The notes beneath the pieces are model-generated. The model had not been told where the DNA came from. It did no database searches and saw only the letters and a list, made by a program, of their open reading frames with translations. A program made the position numbers and the translations under genes. Below, piece by piece: positions 1-7,702 of a stretch of DNA of 64,000 nucleotides (positions within the stretch are counted from its first letter, which is position 1; the number at the start of each line of letters is the position of its first letter). The stretch is from assembly GCF_900312745.1 (NCBI RefSeq), contig NZ_OMPD01000008.1, forward strand, positions 1 through 64,000. Reading direction: 5' to 3'. The DNA is from Aquimarina sp. AU58 (GTDB lineage: Bacteria > Bacteroidota > Bacteroidia > Flavobacteriales > Flavobacteriaceae).

Positions 1-1
1 A

Positions 2-109
2 AACCCTGGAGTACTTCCTTTTGGAGGAGCAATAACCGAAAAAGGAAACTATTTCGTAAAAATAACATCCAAAGGAACTTCAGAAATACATACCATTGTA
101 AAGAAATAA
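2..109 (+). CDS. C-terminal end of a truncated protein
   Basis: The last 35 codons of a gene that begins before the window are open from base 2 and stop at TAA 107-109. The tail contains GNYFVKI followed by a short turn and ends in HTIVKK. This resembles the final beta-hairpin of type IX secretion C-terminal sorting domains (G-x-Y-x-V-K-I then a basic end). The match is short, so another beta-sandwich protein is possible. The reading frame is the only one of the three open up to a plausible end followed by a terminator-like hairpin. Confidence 0.5.
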   Translation, partial: NPGVLPFGGAITEKGNYFVKITSKGTSEIHTIVKK

Positions 110-135
110 CCTAATAAATCTGGTTGTTTTACACT

Positions 136-199
136 AACTACCTAAAAAATGTATTCTAGAGCATCCCTTGCTTTAATTTATTTTTTAGGTAGTTTTTTG
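136..199 (+). terminator. long-loop hairpin terminator after the truncated gene
   Basis: Perfect 15-bp arms at 136-150 and 180-194 (AACTACCTAAAAAAT and its complement) enclose about 29 bases and run into a T tract at 191-197. It lies 27 bases after the stop of the truncated gene. The loop is longer than usual for an intrinsic terminator. Confidence 0.5.
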
Positions 200-240
200 T
201 GCTTAAAATTTTATTCTTCGAAACAAAACCTACTCAATGA

Positions 241-636
241 TTATAGAGAGAATCGTCTATCAATCCTTCGTTTTAAGATTGTTATTTGTATAAGAAATAA
301 AAGGGCAAGAAATAATATACCGTATATAGTAGTTTTATAAAAAGTAAATCCAGAAAATGGGTTTTTGAAACTTATCTTATTAAAAAAAGAAAAATCAATA
401 GTACCTAAAATCGATTCTTTACTCTCTGATAAAAAAGGTATAGTACACAGTAACATAGCAGTAGCAACTCCAACCATAAACCAAACTTTCTTAGAAATCA
501 AAGGTTTGTATGTAGGTGACACCTCAATAGCCGAAAGTTCTACCTGATCCATAACATTCTTCAGAAAGTTTACTGAAGGAGTCTCTAATCCAGCTTCTTT
601 GACTAAATTCTTAACGTCTTTATATTGCTCTTCCAT
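241..636 (-). CDS. small membrane protein, putative anti-sigma partner
   Basis: A 131-residue protein with a soluble N-terminal part (about residues 1-48) and two hydrophobic segments (about 50-69 and 101-121), ending in a basic tail. The gene overlaps the end of the upstream ECF sigma gene by 17 bases, so the two are translationally coupled. In this phylum such a position is usually taken by a membrane anti-sigma factor. No zinc-binding HxxxCxxC motif is visible, so the assignment rests on position and topology only. The N-terminus would be the cytoplasmic sigma-binding part if the role is correct. Confidence 0.6.
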   Translation of the reverse strand: MEEQYKDVKNLVKEAGLETPSVNFLKNVMDQVELSAIEVSPTYKPLISKKVWFMVGVATAMLLCTIPFLSESKESILGTIDFSFFNKISFKNPFSGFTFYKTTIYGILFLALLFLIQITILKRRIDRRFSL

Positions 637-1207
637 TTTTACTACTAATTTCTGGAGAAATGTGATATTTCAATATCGAGTATAGTTTTTTTCTACTACG
701 ATATAACTTTATTTTCACATTATCTGCGGTTAAATTTACAATTTCTACAATTTCTTTTACACTTTTTTCCTCAAAATAGTATAGTGTAATAATCGCAGCC
801 TCATCTTCAGGAAGCTTCATTATACTATCTGATATAATTTTTTTTCTTTCTTTTACTTGCAAATAGTTTAATGCATCACCAACCAGTTCCATTTCTCCTT
901 CACTTACTTCTTCGATAAGTTCAGAAGTTATCATTCTTTTACTTGCCTTGATTGCATCTAAGCTTTTTCGGTATGCAATAGTATATAACCAGGTAGAAAA
1001 CTTGGCATCCCCTCTATAGTTACTTAAGGATTTATATGCCTTGATAAAAGAATCCTGAGCAACTTCTTCCGCCTGTTCTTTATTCTTAATCATACGATAC
1101 ACTACTGTATACACTAAACCCTGGTAACGTTCTACCAGAACCGAAAAAGCATTCACCTGCCCTTCTAGCACTTGATTAATATAATATTGATCTGATTGAT
1201 GGTTCAT
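620..1207 (-). CDS. ECF RNA polymerase sigma factor
   Basis: Sigma-70 family ECF factor of 195 residues from the preferred start. Region 2 contains the core-binding and -10 recognition part (EEVAQDSFIKAYKSL, then a FSTWLYTIAYR stretch). Region 4 at the C-terminus carries the helix-turn-helix (YYFEEKSVKEIVEIVNLTADNVKIKLYRSRK region). An in-frame GTG lies at 1225, but codons there would fall on the -10 element of the gene's own promoter. The ATG at 1207 (MNHQSDQ) is therefore the likelier start and matches the usual beginning of the family. The protein would direct RNA polymerase to promoters of the GTAAC-N16-CGTC type, seen here on both sides of the control region. It is co-transcribed with the membrane partner downstream. 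Confidence 0.88.
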   Translation of the reverse strand: MNHQSDQYYINQVLEGQVNAFSVLVERYQGLVYTVVYRMIKNKEQAEEVAQDSFIKAYKSLSNYRGDAKFSTWLYTIAYRKSLDAIKASKRMITSELIEEVSEGEMELVGDALNYLQVKERKKIISDSIMKLPEDEAAIITLYYFEEKSVKEIVEIVNLTADNVKIKLYRSRKKLYSILKYHISPEISSKNGRAI

Positions 1208-1243
1208 TTTTTCATATGACGACACTATATAATTATTGGTTAC
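1208..1243 (-). promoter_or_regulatory. ECF-type autoregulatory promoter of the sigma gene
   Basis: On the minus strand GTAACC (1243-1238) is followed after exactly 16 bases by CGTC (1221-1218), the classic -35 AAC and -10 CGTC pattern of ECF promoters. The predicted transcription start, about 1208-1211, falls directly before the ATG at 1207, so the mRNA would be almost leaderless. The same elements with the same spacing occur on the plus strand at 1288-1313. Confidence 0.7.
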
Positions 1244-1287
1244 ATAATTTCTATTAAAAAATACAAAATATTTTTTTCATCTTTTTT

Positions 1288-1322
1288 GTAACCGCTTCGA
1301 ATTACTCTTCGTCTTAATTAGA
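1288..1322 (+). promoter_or_regulatory. ECF-type promoter of the divergent membrane gene
   Basis: GTAACC (1288-1293) and CGTC (1310-1313) are separated by 16 bases, identical in sequence and spacing to the divergent sigma promoter. Predicted transcription start is near 1321, leaving a leader of about 33 bases. Confidence 0.7.
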
Positions 1323-1355
1323 AAACGAACAGTATTAATCTTTTAAACTAAAAAC

Positions 1356-1706
1356 ATGATGGGATCAGAAGTAATTATAGTACCCGCAATCTTTGGTGTA
1401 TTTTTTGGAATTATTTATCTATTTATTTCAGCTAGAAATAAAGAGCGTATGGCTCTTATAGAAAAAGGAGCAGATGCTTCTATATTTTATAGTAGTAAAG
1501 AAAAAAGAGTGACTCCGATATGGAAAGTACTTATTCTAAATTTATCTTTATTATTAATGGGTATTGGAGTTGGAATTTTCATAGCTGGTATTCTACATTT
1601 ATCTGTAGGTGTAGATGAAGATATTGCTTATCCTGGTACGATCTTTTTAATGGCTGGAATTGGCTTATTTACTGGTTTCACTATGACGAAGAACCTGGAT
1701 AAGTAA
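1356..1706 (+). CDS. DUF6249-type small membrane protein
   Basis: A 116-residue protein with an N-terminal membrane segment (about 5-24), a cytoplasmic stretch containing ARNKERMALIEKGAD, and two more hydrophobic segments (about 52-75 and 90-110). The NKERMALIEKG motif before a two-segment membrane domain is typical of the DUF6249 family, often found beside ECF sigma genes in Bacteroidota. It is transcribed divergently from the sigma gene and has its own copy of the ECF promoter, so it is probably a direct target of that sigma factor. Biochemical role unknown; a function in envelope stress or in tuning the sigma factor is inference. Confidence 0.75.
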   Translation: MMGSEVIIVPAIFGVFFGIIYLFISARNKERMALIEKGADASIFYSSKEKRVTPIWKVLILNLSLLLMGIGVGIFIAGILHLSVGVDEDIAYPGTIFLMAGIGLFTGFTMTKNLDK

Positions 1707-1730
1707 ACAAAAATATTACTTAACAAAAAA

Positions 1731-1764
1731 ATATCCTGATGTTGATCATCAGGATATTTTTTTT
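1731..1764 (+). terminator. intrinsic terminator
   Basis: Perfect 11-bp arms ATATCCTGATG (1731-1741) and its complement (1747-1757), loop TTGAT, followed by a run of T to 1764. It is placed 25 bases after the stop of the DUF6249-type gene. Confidence 0.85.
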
Positions 1765-1952
1765 ATTTGAGTTTTTGATATCCTACTAGAGGATAGGGAA
1801 CCTTACCCTAAATTTATAGATGTATATAATCAAATTTAGACATGGTATCCATTAACATTAGGTCATACATGAGATTCATAAACAAATCTATAGAACGCTC
1901 TAAGAGTTCCTTAAATCCTTCTCTAATTACCTTAAGGTTTTATATGGGTTAA

Positions 1953-1984
1953 ATAAAAAAAGCCTTCCAAGTTTGGAAGGCTCT
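1953..1984 (-). terminator. intrinsic terminator of the repeat-protein gene
   Basis: Inverted repeat AGCCTTCCAA (1961-1970) and TTGGAAGGCT (1973-1982). On the minus strand the stem is followed by a T-rich run (1960-1952). It lies 22 bases past the stop of the minus-strand gene ending at 2007. Confidence 0.8.
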
Positions 1985-2006
1985 CATATAGTATAAAAAT
2001 TCTTTA

Positions 2007-2648
2007 TTACATATCTGCTACAAGAACGTCGTTATCTACATATTTTTCAACAACAACTGATTCTCCTCTATTGTTCTCCAAAACATAAACTCCAACCGGT
2101 AATTGACTAAGGTCTACAAAATTTGTCGTTTTTGATAAAACATGTACTGTATTTTTTACTTCAAATAATTTGATTTTATCTCCTTCTTCAAAATTAACTA
2201 CAGTAACAAAATTTCCGTCTCTTGTTATTTCTAAAAGGTTTGTTTCAGAATTTTCATAATAATGTACAAACTCTTCTTCAACATTAACTTCTGAAGGCAT
2301 GTCTGCTCTTTTGCTATCATATTCTACTACAAAATTACTTTCTACATTTTCTATTGCACCTTCTATATTAATATCTTCTTCCATGCGAACAATAACAACA
2401 GACTCTCCTTGATTGTTTTCAAGTAAATAAGATCCCATTGGTAATTGACTCAAATCAATTTCTCCATGAGTTTTAGATAAAATATGATCTCCGCTTTCTA
2501 CTTCGAATAATTTGATTTTATCTCCATCCTGAAAATCTACAACTACCACAACAAGACCTTCCTTCTCTACTTCCAAGATTTGGTCTAAATCATTTGCATA
2601 ACTACTTAAGAATAAAAATAAGCTAAAAAAATACGCTATTGATTTCAT
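2007..2648 (-). CDS. secreted protein with two internal repeats
   Basis: 213 residues with a Sec signal peptide (MKSIAYFFSLFLFLSSYA, cleavage near residue 18). The mature part is an internal duplication: about residues 27-90 and 139-203 each carry DGDKIKLFEVE or EGDKIKLFEVK, then LSKT, DLSQLP, a G-x-Y-x-LENN and GESVV. Between them lies an acidic linker. The order of these motifs (I-x-L-F-x-V, then DLSQLP-x-G-x-Y-x-L) resembles the beta-sandwich of type IX secretion sorting domains, here doubled and not preceded by a large passenger. This is a fold resemblance only; I do not know the function. The gene is monocistronic with its own terminator. Confidence 0.7.
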   Translation of the reverse strand: MKSIAYFFSLFLFLSSYANDLDQILEVEKEGLVVVVVDFQDGDKIKLFEVESGDHILSKTHGEIDLSQLPMGSYLLENNQGESVVIVRMEEDINIEGAIENVESNFVVEYDSKRADMPSEVNVEEEFVHYYENSETNLLEITRDGNFVTVVNFEEGDKIKLFEVKNTVHVLSKTTNFVDLSQLPVGVYVLENNRGESVVVEKYVDNDVLVADM

Positions 2649-3151
2649 TTTTATATACTTTATAGTGGGGTTGTTATTATTTTATTACGGTTTTACCATA
2701 CAATGATATTATATATTTATAGTTAAACAAATTAAAAACCAGACTTTTAGATCAAATGTTTTCGATATTCGACAAATGACACAAAAAATGTTAAATTAAG
2801 CTTTATTTAATGTTAACATGCTAATAATCAGATTATTATTTTTTAAACATTGTTAAAAAATCAGATGAAAAGCAAAAATCAACAGATTAAAAGACTTATT
2901 CTGTAATATACTTACGTTTTTCCCCCTGATCCAATAGAAAAAAATATGGTATGTTAAGCTAAGATTGATCTAAAGTGAATTTAAAAACCTAATCAATTAG
3001 TCCCTGCTATTATCTTAAAACTCTTCTCTCTTTTTGGGTAAAGAATTGAATGTATTTAAATTAGGTATAGGATTGTACTACTAAAAAAGCCCTACCAGTC
3101 TAAACCGATAGAGCTTTTCTATAATTAACACTACATTACTATGAAAAAACT
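2649..3151. other. intergenic region, 503 bases
   Basis: AT-rich. It holds the upstream region of the repeat-protein gene and, at its far end, the terminator of the next minus-strand operon (3082-3120). No open frame, RNA gene or clear promoter was recognised in the rest. Confidence 0.5.
3082..3120 (-). terminator. intrinsic terminator of the second ECF operon
   Basis: On the minus strand AGCUCUAUC can pair through G-U and Watson-Crick pairs with GGUAGGGCU, and the stem is followed by a T run (3088-3083). It lies about 30 bases past the stop at 3152. Confidence 0.65.
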
Positions 3152-4504
3152 TTATTTATTATTTAATACAACTTCGCTATATTTAGCATTAATTGTAATT
3201 ATTTTATCTGTACTACGTGTATTCTGAAATCCATTAACAAACACATTACCAAAATTCTTTCTTGTATTTATTTCTAAAGTCTTAGGTAAAGAAATTATAC
3301 TTTGCGCCCCGCTATATGACAGATTAAATGCTGTTTTGGGTAAATTTAATTTAAAATCACTGTTTTGAACTGCCAGATCTAAGGTAGAAAAAGATTCTCC
3401 AAGATTGGCAATGGTAATTACTCCAAAACTTCCCGAGATTGCTCCATTTTCATCAAGTTGCTGGATAAAAACATTACTAGAATCTGCATTAACAAGAAGG
3501 TTTTTAGCATTTTGTATTCTACAATTCTTTACATAATTGATCACCAACCTACCATTGTTCCATTGTCGAACAAAAACGGGAGAATAAGAAGCTTTGATAA
3601 ATGTTTGTTTACCATCTATAACATTAGCAGATAGTTTAGTATGAGATAGAGAAGCTCTAATATTATTAGATTTTTCTGCTAACTGCACATCTCCATGGCG
3701 AATATTAAGTCTTAGTTTAGCCTCTTTAGGGATACGTACCTTAATGATTTTACTTGTACTATTAGTATTAACTCTACTTGTGCTATATCTATAGACTGTA
3801 ACATTAGCTGTTCCGTTCTGCTGATTACCAATATCTTGTATTAATTGAGATGCCCATGCATCCATTTGTTTTTCATATTGTGCTCCCCAGGTTTCTAATT
3901 TTATCTTGCTTTTAGGGTCAGCTTCAAATTGTTTAGCCCATTTTTGCTTTTGTTCATCAATAAATTTTTCACGTATTTGGCTCTCCCATTGCTTTATATA
4001 TTTTTCATCATTTTCTTTATTGGCTGTTCCGTTCTTAAAATTAACGTTAGCTTGATTTTGAGAAAGAGTACTTGGCATAGGATTTTTAGCTATGTTTTCC
4101 ATAAGAGGCCCTAACATATCAGTAATCATAGGGCTTAACATCCTTAATTCCTGTAAGTTCTTTCTATCCATTGTAATACTGGAAGCAGTGACCTTTCTAC
4201 TCCATAAATTTCCAGCAGTAGAATTAATAGTTACTTTCTGGCTATCTCCTAATACATCCACCTGCCAACTATCAAGGATGTGCTTACTGTTTTCATCAGA
4301 AAGATTACCCTCTAAGTAAGCTTCTACCTCGATTGTGTTTTTGTTCCAGGTTTCAAAAACAATATTAGTATGACTCGTATTAAGAACGACAGTAACATCT
4401 TTATTTACTGCGAGCTTTTCATTTAATTTATCTTGTCTATCTTGTGCAAATAAGCCTGCACAGCACAATAAACCAAGAGTCGCTACATTAAGCCTGTACT
4501 TCAT
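3152..4504 (-). CDS. secreted beta-rich protein of the ECF operon
   Basis: 450 residues from ATG 4504 (MKYRLNVATLG), with a Sec signal peptide ending at GLFAQ. An in-frame TTG at 4522 exists but would lie further inside the upstream gene. After a polar, helical middle part (about residues 110-240 of the mature protein, rich in K, Q and W) the C-terminal 200 residues are regular short beta-strands with N and S turns (for example NLLVNADSSNVFIQQL). This resembles the DUF4097-type parallel beta repeat seen in genes next to ECF sigma factors in this phylum. It overlaps the membrane-partner gene by 17 bases, so it is the third gene of the operon. It is probably periplasmic or surface-exposed; precise function unknown. 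Confidence 0.65.
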   Translation of the reverse strand: MKYRLNVATLGLLCCAGLFAQDRQDKLNEKLAVNKDVTVVLNTSHTNIVFETWNKNTIEVEAYLEGNLSDENSKHILDSWQVDVLGDSQKVTINSTAGNLWSRKVTASSITMDRKNLQELRMLSPMITDMLGPLMENIAKNPMPSTLSQNQANVNFKNGTANKENDEKYIKQWESQIREKFIDEQKQKWAKQFEADPKSKIKLETWGAQYEKQMDAWASQLIQDIGNQQNGTANVTVYRYSTSRVNTNSTSKIIKVRIPKEAKLRLNIRHGDVQLAEKSNNIRASLSHTKLSANVIDGKQTFIKASYSPVFVRQWNNGRLVINYVKNCRIQNAKNLLVNADSSNVFIQQLDENGAISGSFGVITIANLGESFSTLDLAVQNSDFKLNLPKTAFNLSYSGAQSIISLPKTLEINTRKNFGNVFVNGFQNTRSTDKIITINAKYSEVVLNNK

Positions 4505-5099
4505 TGTAATTTTCGTTTTCAATTCGCTCTAATTCTTTTAGTTTATCTTTTAGTCTATTTAAAAGAGATAATCTTATTGTCAAATTCTCCATCATAGCCT
4601 CTACACTTTGAACATTGGGTCCAACCTCTATTAATTCTTTATTAAGTTTTTGGTATTCTTTATCAAGATTATCCAATCTAGACATAAAACTTTCTACCAA
4701 TTCTCTATTTGTATCATCGATTGTAATCTGTGATAATTGAAATTTTATACTGGTAAGTATACTATTTTCTACTTCTTGATACTCCGGAGATATTTCTGCC
4801 AGAGGAGAAGATTGTTTTGCTAATATTACAGAGGAGTTTTTTACAGGAGTAGTATTCATATCTACTATATCAGGTCCTTCGGTACTGTTATTACCAAGTT
4901 GATTATACGTAAGTAAAGAAACTGAAAAGATAACAACAATACTAGCAGCAATATTAAGCCATCTATAATCAAACCTTCTGGTTTTTTTAGGGAGCTCATT
5001 CTCTAACCTGGACATAAACCTTTGTTGGTGTCCTTTTCTTAATTGCTCGGCAGGAATCTGTTTATCCTGCTTTAAAAGTTCTCTAATATCCTGTGCCAT
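4488..5099 (-). CDS. membrane protein, putative anti-sigma factor
   Basis: 203 residues. N-terminal about 50 residues are charged and cytoplasmic, including QRFMSRLENELPKK, followed by one transmembrane segment (about 48-66, WLNIAASIVVIFSVSLL). A periplasmic part ends in a predicted helical hairpin or coiled coil (about 120-200). The start ATG at 5099 overlaps the end of the ECF sigma gene by 17 bases. This topology and position are typical of membrane anti-sigma factors of the phylum. No zinc motif is visible, so the role is inferred from context. Confidence 0.7.
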   Translation of the reverse strand: MAQDIRELLKQDKQIPAEQLRKGHQQRFMSRLENELPKKTRRFDYRWLNIAASIVVIFSVSLLTYNQLGNNSTEGPDIVDMNTTPVKNSSVILAKQSSPLAEISPEYQEVENSILTSIKFQLSQITIDDTNRELVESFMSRLDNLDKEYQKLNKELIEVGPNVQSVEAMMENLTIRLSLLNRLKDKLKELERIENENYNEVQA

Positions 5100-5628
5100 G
5101 TCTCAAATGTTTTAATTCTTCCTGTAGCTGCTTTTTTCCTCTATGTACCAATGTTCTTGAAGAAACTGGTGTAATATCCAGTACTTCACTAATTTCATTA
5201 TGATCATACCCTTCTATCAAAAATAGCATGACGGCATATTTATATTTTTCCGGTAATTTTTCAATTGCTTTTTTTACCTCATCTACAGTAACAGAATCAG
5301 ACACCGACCAATCATTCTGTTCTTCAACACTAGTCATAACCTGTTCATTAATCGCAACCATGTTCATTTTCTTAGCTTTTAGCATATCTATGCTTTTATT
5401 TATAACAATTCGTTTAAGCCAAGCTCCAAAAGTAACATCTCCAGTAAATTGATGAAGTCGCGTAAAAGCCTTGATGAAAGATTCCTGCATAGCTTCCTCC
5501 GCCTCAAATGGATCTTTAAGAAAACGCAACGCTACATAATACATACCATCACAGTACTTATTATAGAGTTTCATTTGCGCTCTACGATCGTTATTCCTAC
5601 ATTGTTCTATTAGCTCGCTTTGTAACAA
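5083..5628 (-). CDS. ECF RNA polymerase sigma factor
   Basis: 181 residues. Region 2 is visible as LYNKYCDGMYYVALRFLKDPFEAEEAMQESF in parts (core-binding helix, then AEEAMQESFIKAF) and is followed by FGAWLKRIVINKSID. Region 4 has PEKYKYAVMLFLIEGYDHNEI and a helix-turn-helix ending in LVHRGKKQL. The N-terminal residues before the first ATG (ELIEQCRNNDRRAQ) are conserved in the family, so the start is taken as TTG 5628; an in-frame TAA lies four codons upstream. The gene heads an operon with a membrane partner and a secreted protein. A promoter of ECF type lies upstream, suggesting autoregulation. Confidence 0.88.
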   Translation of the reverse strand: MLQSELIEQCRNNDRRAQMKLYNKYCDGMYYVALRFLKDPFEAEEAMQESFIKAFTRLHQFTGDVTFGAWLKRIVINKSIDMLKAKKMNMVAINEQVMTSVEEQNDWSVSDSVTVDEVKKAIEKLPEKYKYAVMLFLIEGYDHNEISEVLDITPVSSRTLVHRGKKQLQEELKHLRHGTGY

Positions 5629-5944
5629 ACTTTCTTAACTTTATGGTTAGTGATTAATATTTAAAACTGTTTTAAATCGTACTCATCTATATAGACGAAA
5701 ACATATATTCTATGTTGCAAAATTATGCATAAAAATCATAGCACCCCAACAATATACTGTATATCAAATAATTAACAAAAATAATATGTACTCATGATTT
5801 CTGTATCCATTAGTATTTGTAGTATAAATGATATAAATAGTACTCTTCTATTTAATTAACCACTAAAGCTTTCTGTTTTTTATGAATATTTAAACATAGA
5901 CATAAGTAGTAAAAGAAGTATATTTAGGATTAAAAAAAATCGTT
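5629..5944. other. divergent intergenic region, 316 bases
   Basis: It carries the ECF-type promoter of the minus-strand operon near 5685-5718 and the unrecognised promoter of the DUF2911 gene on the plus strand. No other structure was seen. Confidence 0.5.
5685..5720 (-). promoter_or_regulatory. ECF-type promoter of the second sigma operon
   Basis: Minus strand: GCAACA (5718-5713), a 15-base spacer, then CGTCTA (5697-5692). This is the AAC/CGTC pattern of ECF promoters. Predicted start of transcription near 5685 gives a leader of about 57 bases. Confidence 0.6.
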
Positions 5945-6499
5945 ATGCCAAAACTTTTAAAACGAGCAATACTTATTTTATTAGGATTAATATTGATTGG
6001 ATTTGCAGGAATGTATTTCATGAAGCAAAGTACCAAAAAACATAGTCCCGAAGAAATCGTTACTCACACAGCAAAGGATGCTACTTTCACTGTTTTTTAT
6101 AACAGACCATACAAAAAGGGTAGAGAAATTTTTGGTAATCTGGTTCCGTTTAATGAAGTATGGAGAACCGGAGCCAATGAGGCTACTACATTTACAACAG
6201 ATAAAGATCTTCTCGTTGATGGTACCGTACTTAAAGCAGGGACCTATACACTGTGGACCATCCCAAACCCCGAATCCTGGAAAGTAATTTTTAATAATAA
6301 AGAATATGATTGGGGAGTACATATGGATGGCACTGCAAAACGAGACGCCACATACGATGTACTCACTGTAGAAGTCCCCGTACAACCTTTATTAAATATA
6401 GTAGAACAATTTTCTATTTATTTTGAAAATGCAAATGATTTTACCATATTATACCTTGCGTGGGATAGAACTGCAATTGCGGTTCCTATAAAAATATAA
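5945..6499 (+). CDS. DUF2911 family membrane-anchored protein
   Basis: 184 residues with an N-terminal membrane anchor (about 6-26), followed by a DUF2911 domain. Diagnostic stretches are the VFYNRPYKKGREIFG region, VPFNEVWRTGANEATTF and AGTYTLWTIP, and a C-terminal beta-rich part. The family is common in Bacteroidota and of unknown function. The domain faces the periplasm if the anchor is uncleaved; a cleavable signal peptide is also possible, although no clear cleavage site is seen. Confidence 0.85.
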   Translation: MPKLLKRAILILLGLILIGFAGMYFMKQSTKKHSPEEIVTHTAKDATFTVFYNRPYKKGREIFGNLVPFNEVWRTGANEATTFTTDKDLLVDGTVLKAGTYTLWTIPNPESWKVIFNNKEYDWGVHMDGTAKRDATYDVLTVEVPVQPLLNIVEQFSIYFENANDFTILYLAWDRTAIAVPIKI

Positions 6500-6629
6500 A
6501 CATATTCTTTTTGATAAGCCTGTACTAATTTAAGGTGCATAATGCTGCATATACTCAAAATAGCAGAAGGCCTATATATTAATTACAAGTTTCCAAAAGG
6601 AATTTATAACTTTGCCATAAAGTCATTCT

Positions 6630-7688
6630 GTGTCTAAAGATTCTACCAAACATACTAAAATCCCTTCTAGCACGAGTAGTCAAGCAATTGATCGATTTAA
6701 AAAGTTACAGCAAAAAGAAATTGTAATTAACCCAATTTTTAAAGCAATCATTGCCCAGGACACCGCTGCTTTAAGTAAAGGGATTACATTAATCGAGAGT
6801 ACCCAGCAAAACCATATTGAAAAAGCACAGCAACTTATCGAGATGTGCCTTCCTTATGCCAACAACTCTATAAGAATTGGTATAACAGGAGTCCCCGGGG
6901 TAGGCAAAAGTACCTTTATAGAAGCTTTAGGTAATTTGTTATTACAAAAAGGGAAAAAAGTTGCGGTTTTGGCAGTAGATCCTAGTAGCACAATTTCGCA
7001 TGGCAGTATACTAGGTGATAAAACCCGAATGGAATCATTGGTAAGATCCTCTAAAGCTTTTATACGCCCTTCTCCATCAGGAAACTCATTGGGAGGAGTA
7101 GCACAAAAAACACGAGAGTCTATTATCCTTTGTGAAGCTGCGGGGTATGATGTTATTATCATTGAAACCGTAGGTGTAGGACAAAGTGAAACTGCTGTAC
7201 ATAGCATGGTAGATTTCTTTTTATTACTAAAATTGGCAGGTGCAGGAGACGAATTACAAGGTATCAAACGAGGGATTATAGAAATGGCAGATGCTCTTGT
7301 GATTAATAAGGCAGATGGTGATAACCTAACACGTGCCCGTAAAGCCAAAAATCAATTTAGAAAAGCACTGCACTTATATCCTCTTACACAAAATAGCTGG
7401 TCTCCCGAAGTATTAACGTGTAGTGCTATAGAAGGTACTGGTATTGATGATATTTGGAAAATGATCCTAAAATATCTAAAAATCACTTCTGAAAATGGAT
7501 TTTTTGAAAAAAACAGAATCCAACAAAATAAATTCTGGCTATTACAAACTATTGAAGAACAATTAAAAAACTCTTTTTACAACAACCCAAAAGTTAAAGC
7601 TGCCTTAGATTCAAAAATTGAAGCTGTACAACAACACAAAATTACGCCCTTTGCTGCCGCTAGATATTTGTTAGGATTAAATAAATAG
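6630..7688 (+). CDS. meaB: MeaB/ArgK-type GTPase for methylmalonyl-CoA mutase
   Basis: 352 residues. The P-loop is at residues 87-95 (GVPGVGKST), followed by AVDPSS, DKTRM, RPSPSGNSLGG, the E-T-VGVGQSE switch and NKADGDN, in the order found in MeaB G3E-family GTPases. MeaB assists loading of adenosylcobalamin and protects methylmalonyl-CoA mutase. The start is a GTG at 6630. No mutase gene is next to it in this window. It converges on the following gene with only 14 bases between the stops. Confidence 0.93.
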   Translation: MSKDSTKHTKIPSSTSSQAIDRFKKLQQKEIVINPIFKAIIAQDTAALSKGITLIESTQQNHIEKAQQLIEMCLPYANNSIRIGITGVPGVGKSTFIEALGNLLLQKGKKVAVLAVDPSSTISHGSILGDKTRMESLVRSSKAFIRPSPSGNSLGGVAQKTRESIILCEAAGYDVIIIETVGVGQSETAVHSMVDFFLLLKLAGAGDELQGIKRGIIEMADALVINKADGDNLTRARKAKNQFRKALHLYPLTQNSWSPEVLTCSAIEGTGIDDIWKMILKYLKITSENGFFEKNRIQQNKFWLLQTIEEQLKNSFYNNPKVKAALDSKIEAVQQHKITPFAAARYLLGLNK

Positions 7689-7702
7689 TCCAAATAAATG
7701 TA

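Noticed and set aside
149..340. Open frame of 63 codons on the plus strand
   Set aside because: It begins inside the terminator hairpin and runs antisense to the membrane-partner gene; composition is not protein-like.
6854..7348. Long open frame antisense to meaB
   Set aside because: It is a shadow of the strongly conserved MeaB frame and shows no domain or start context.
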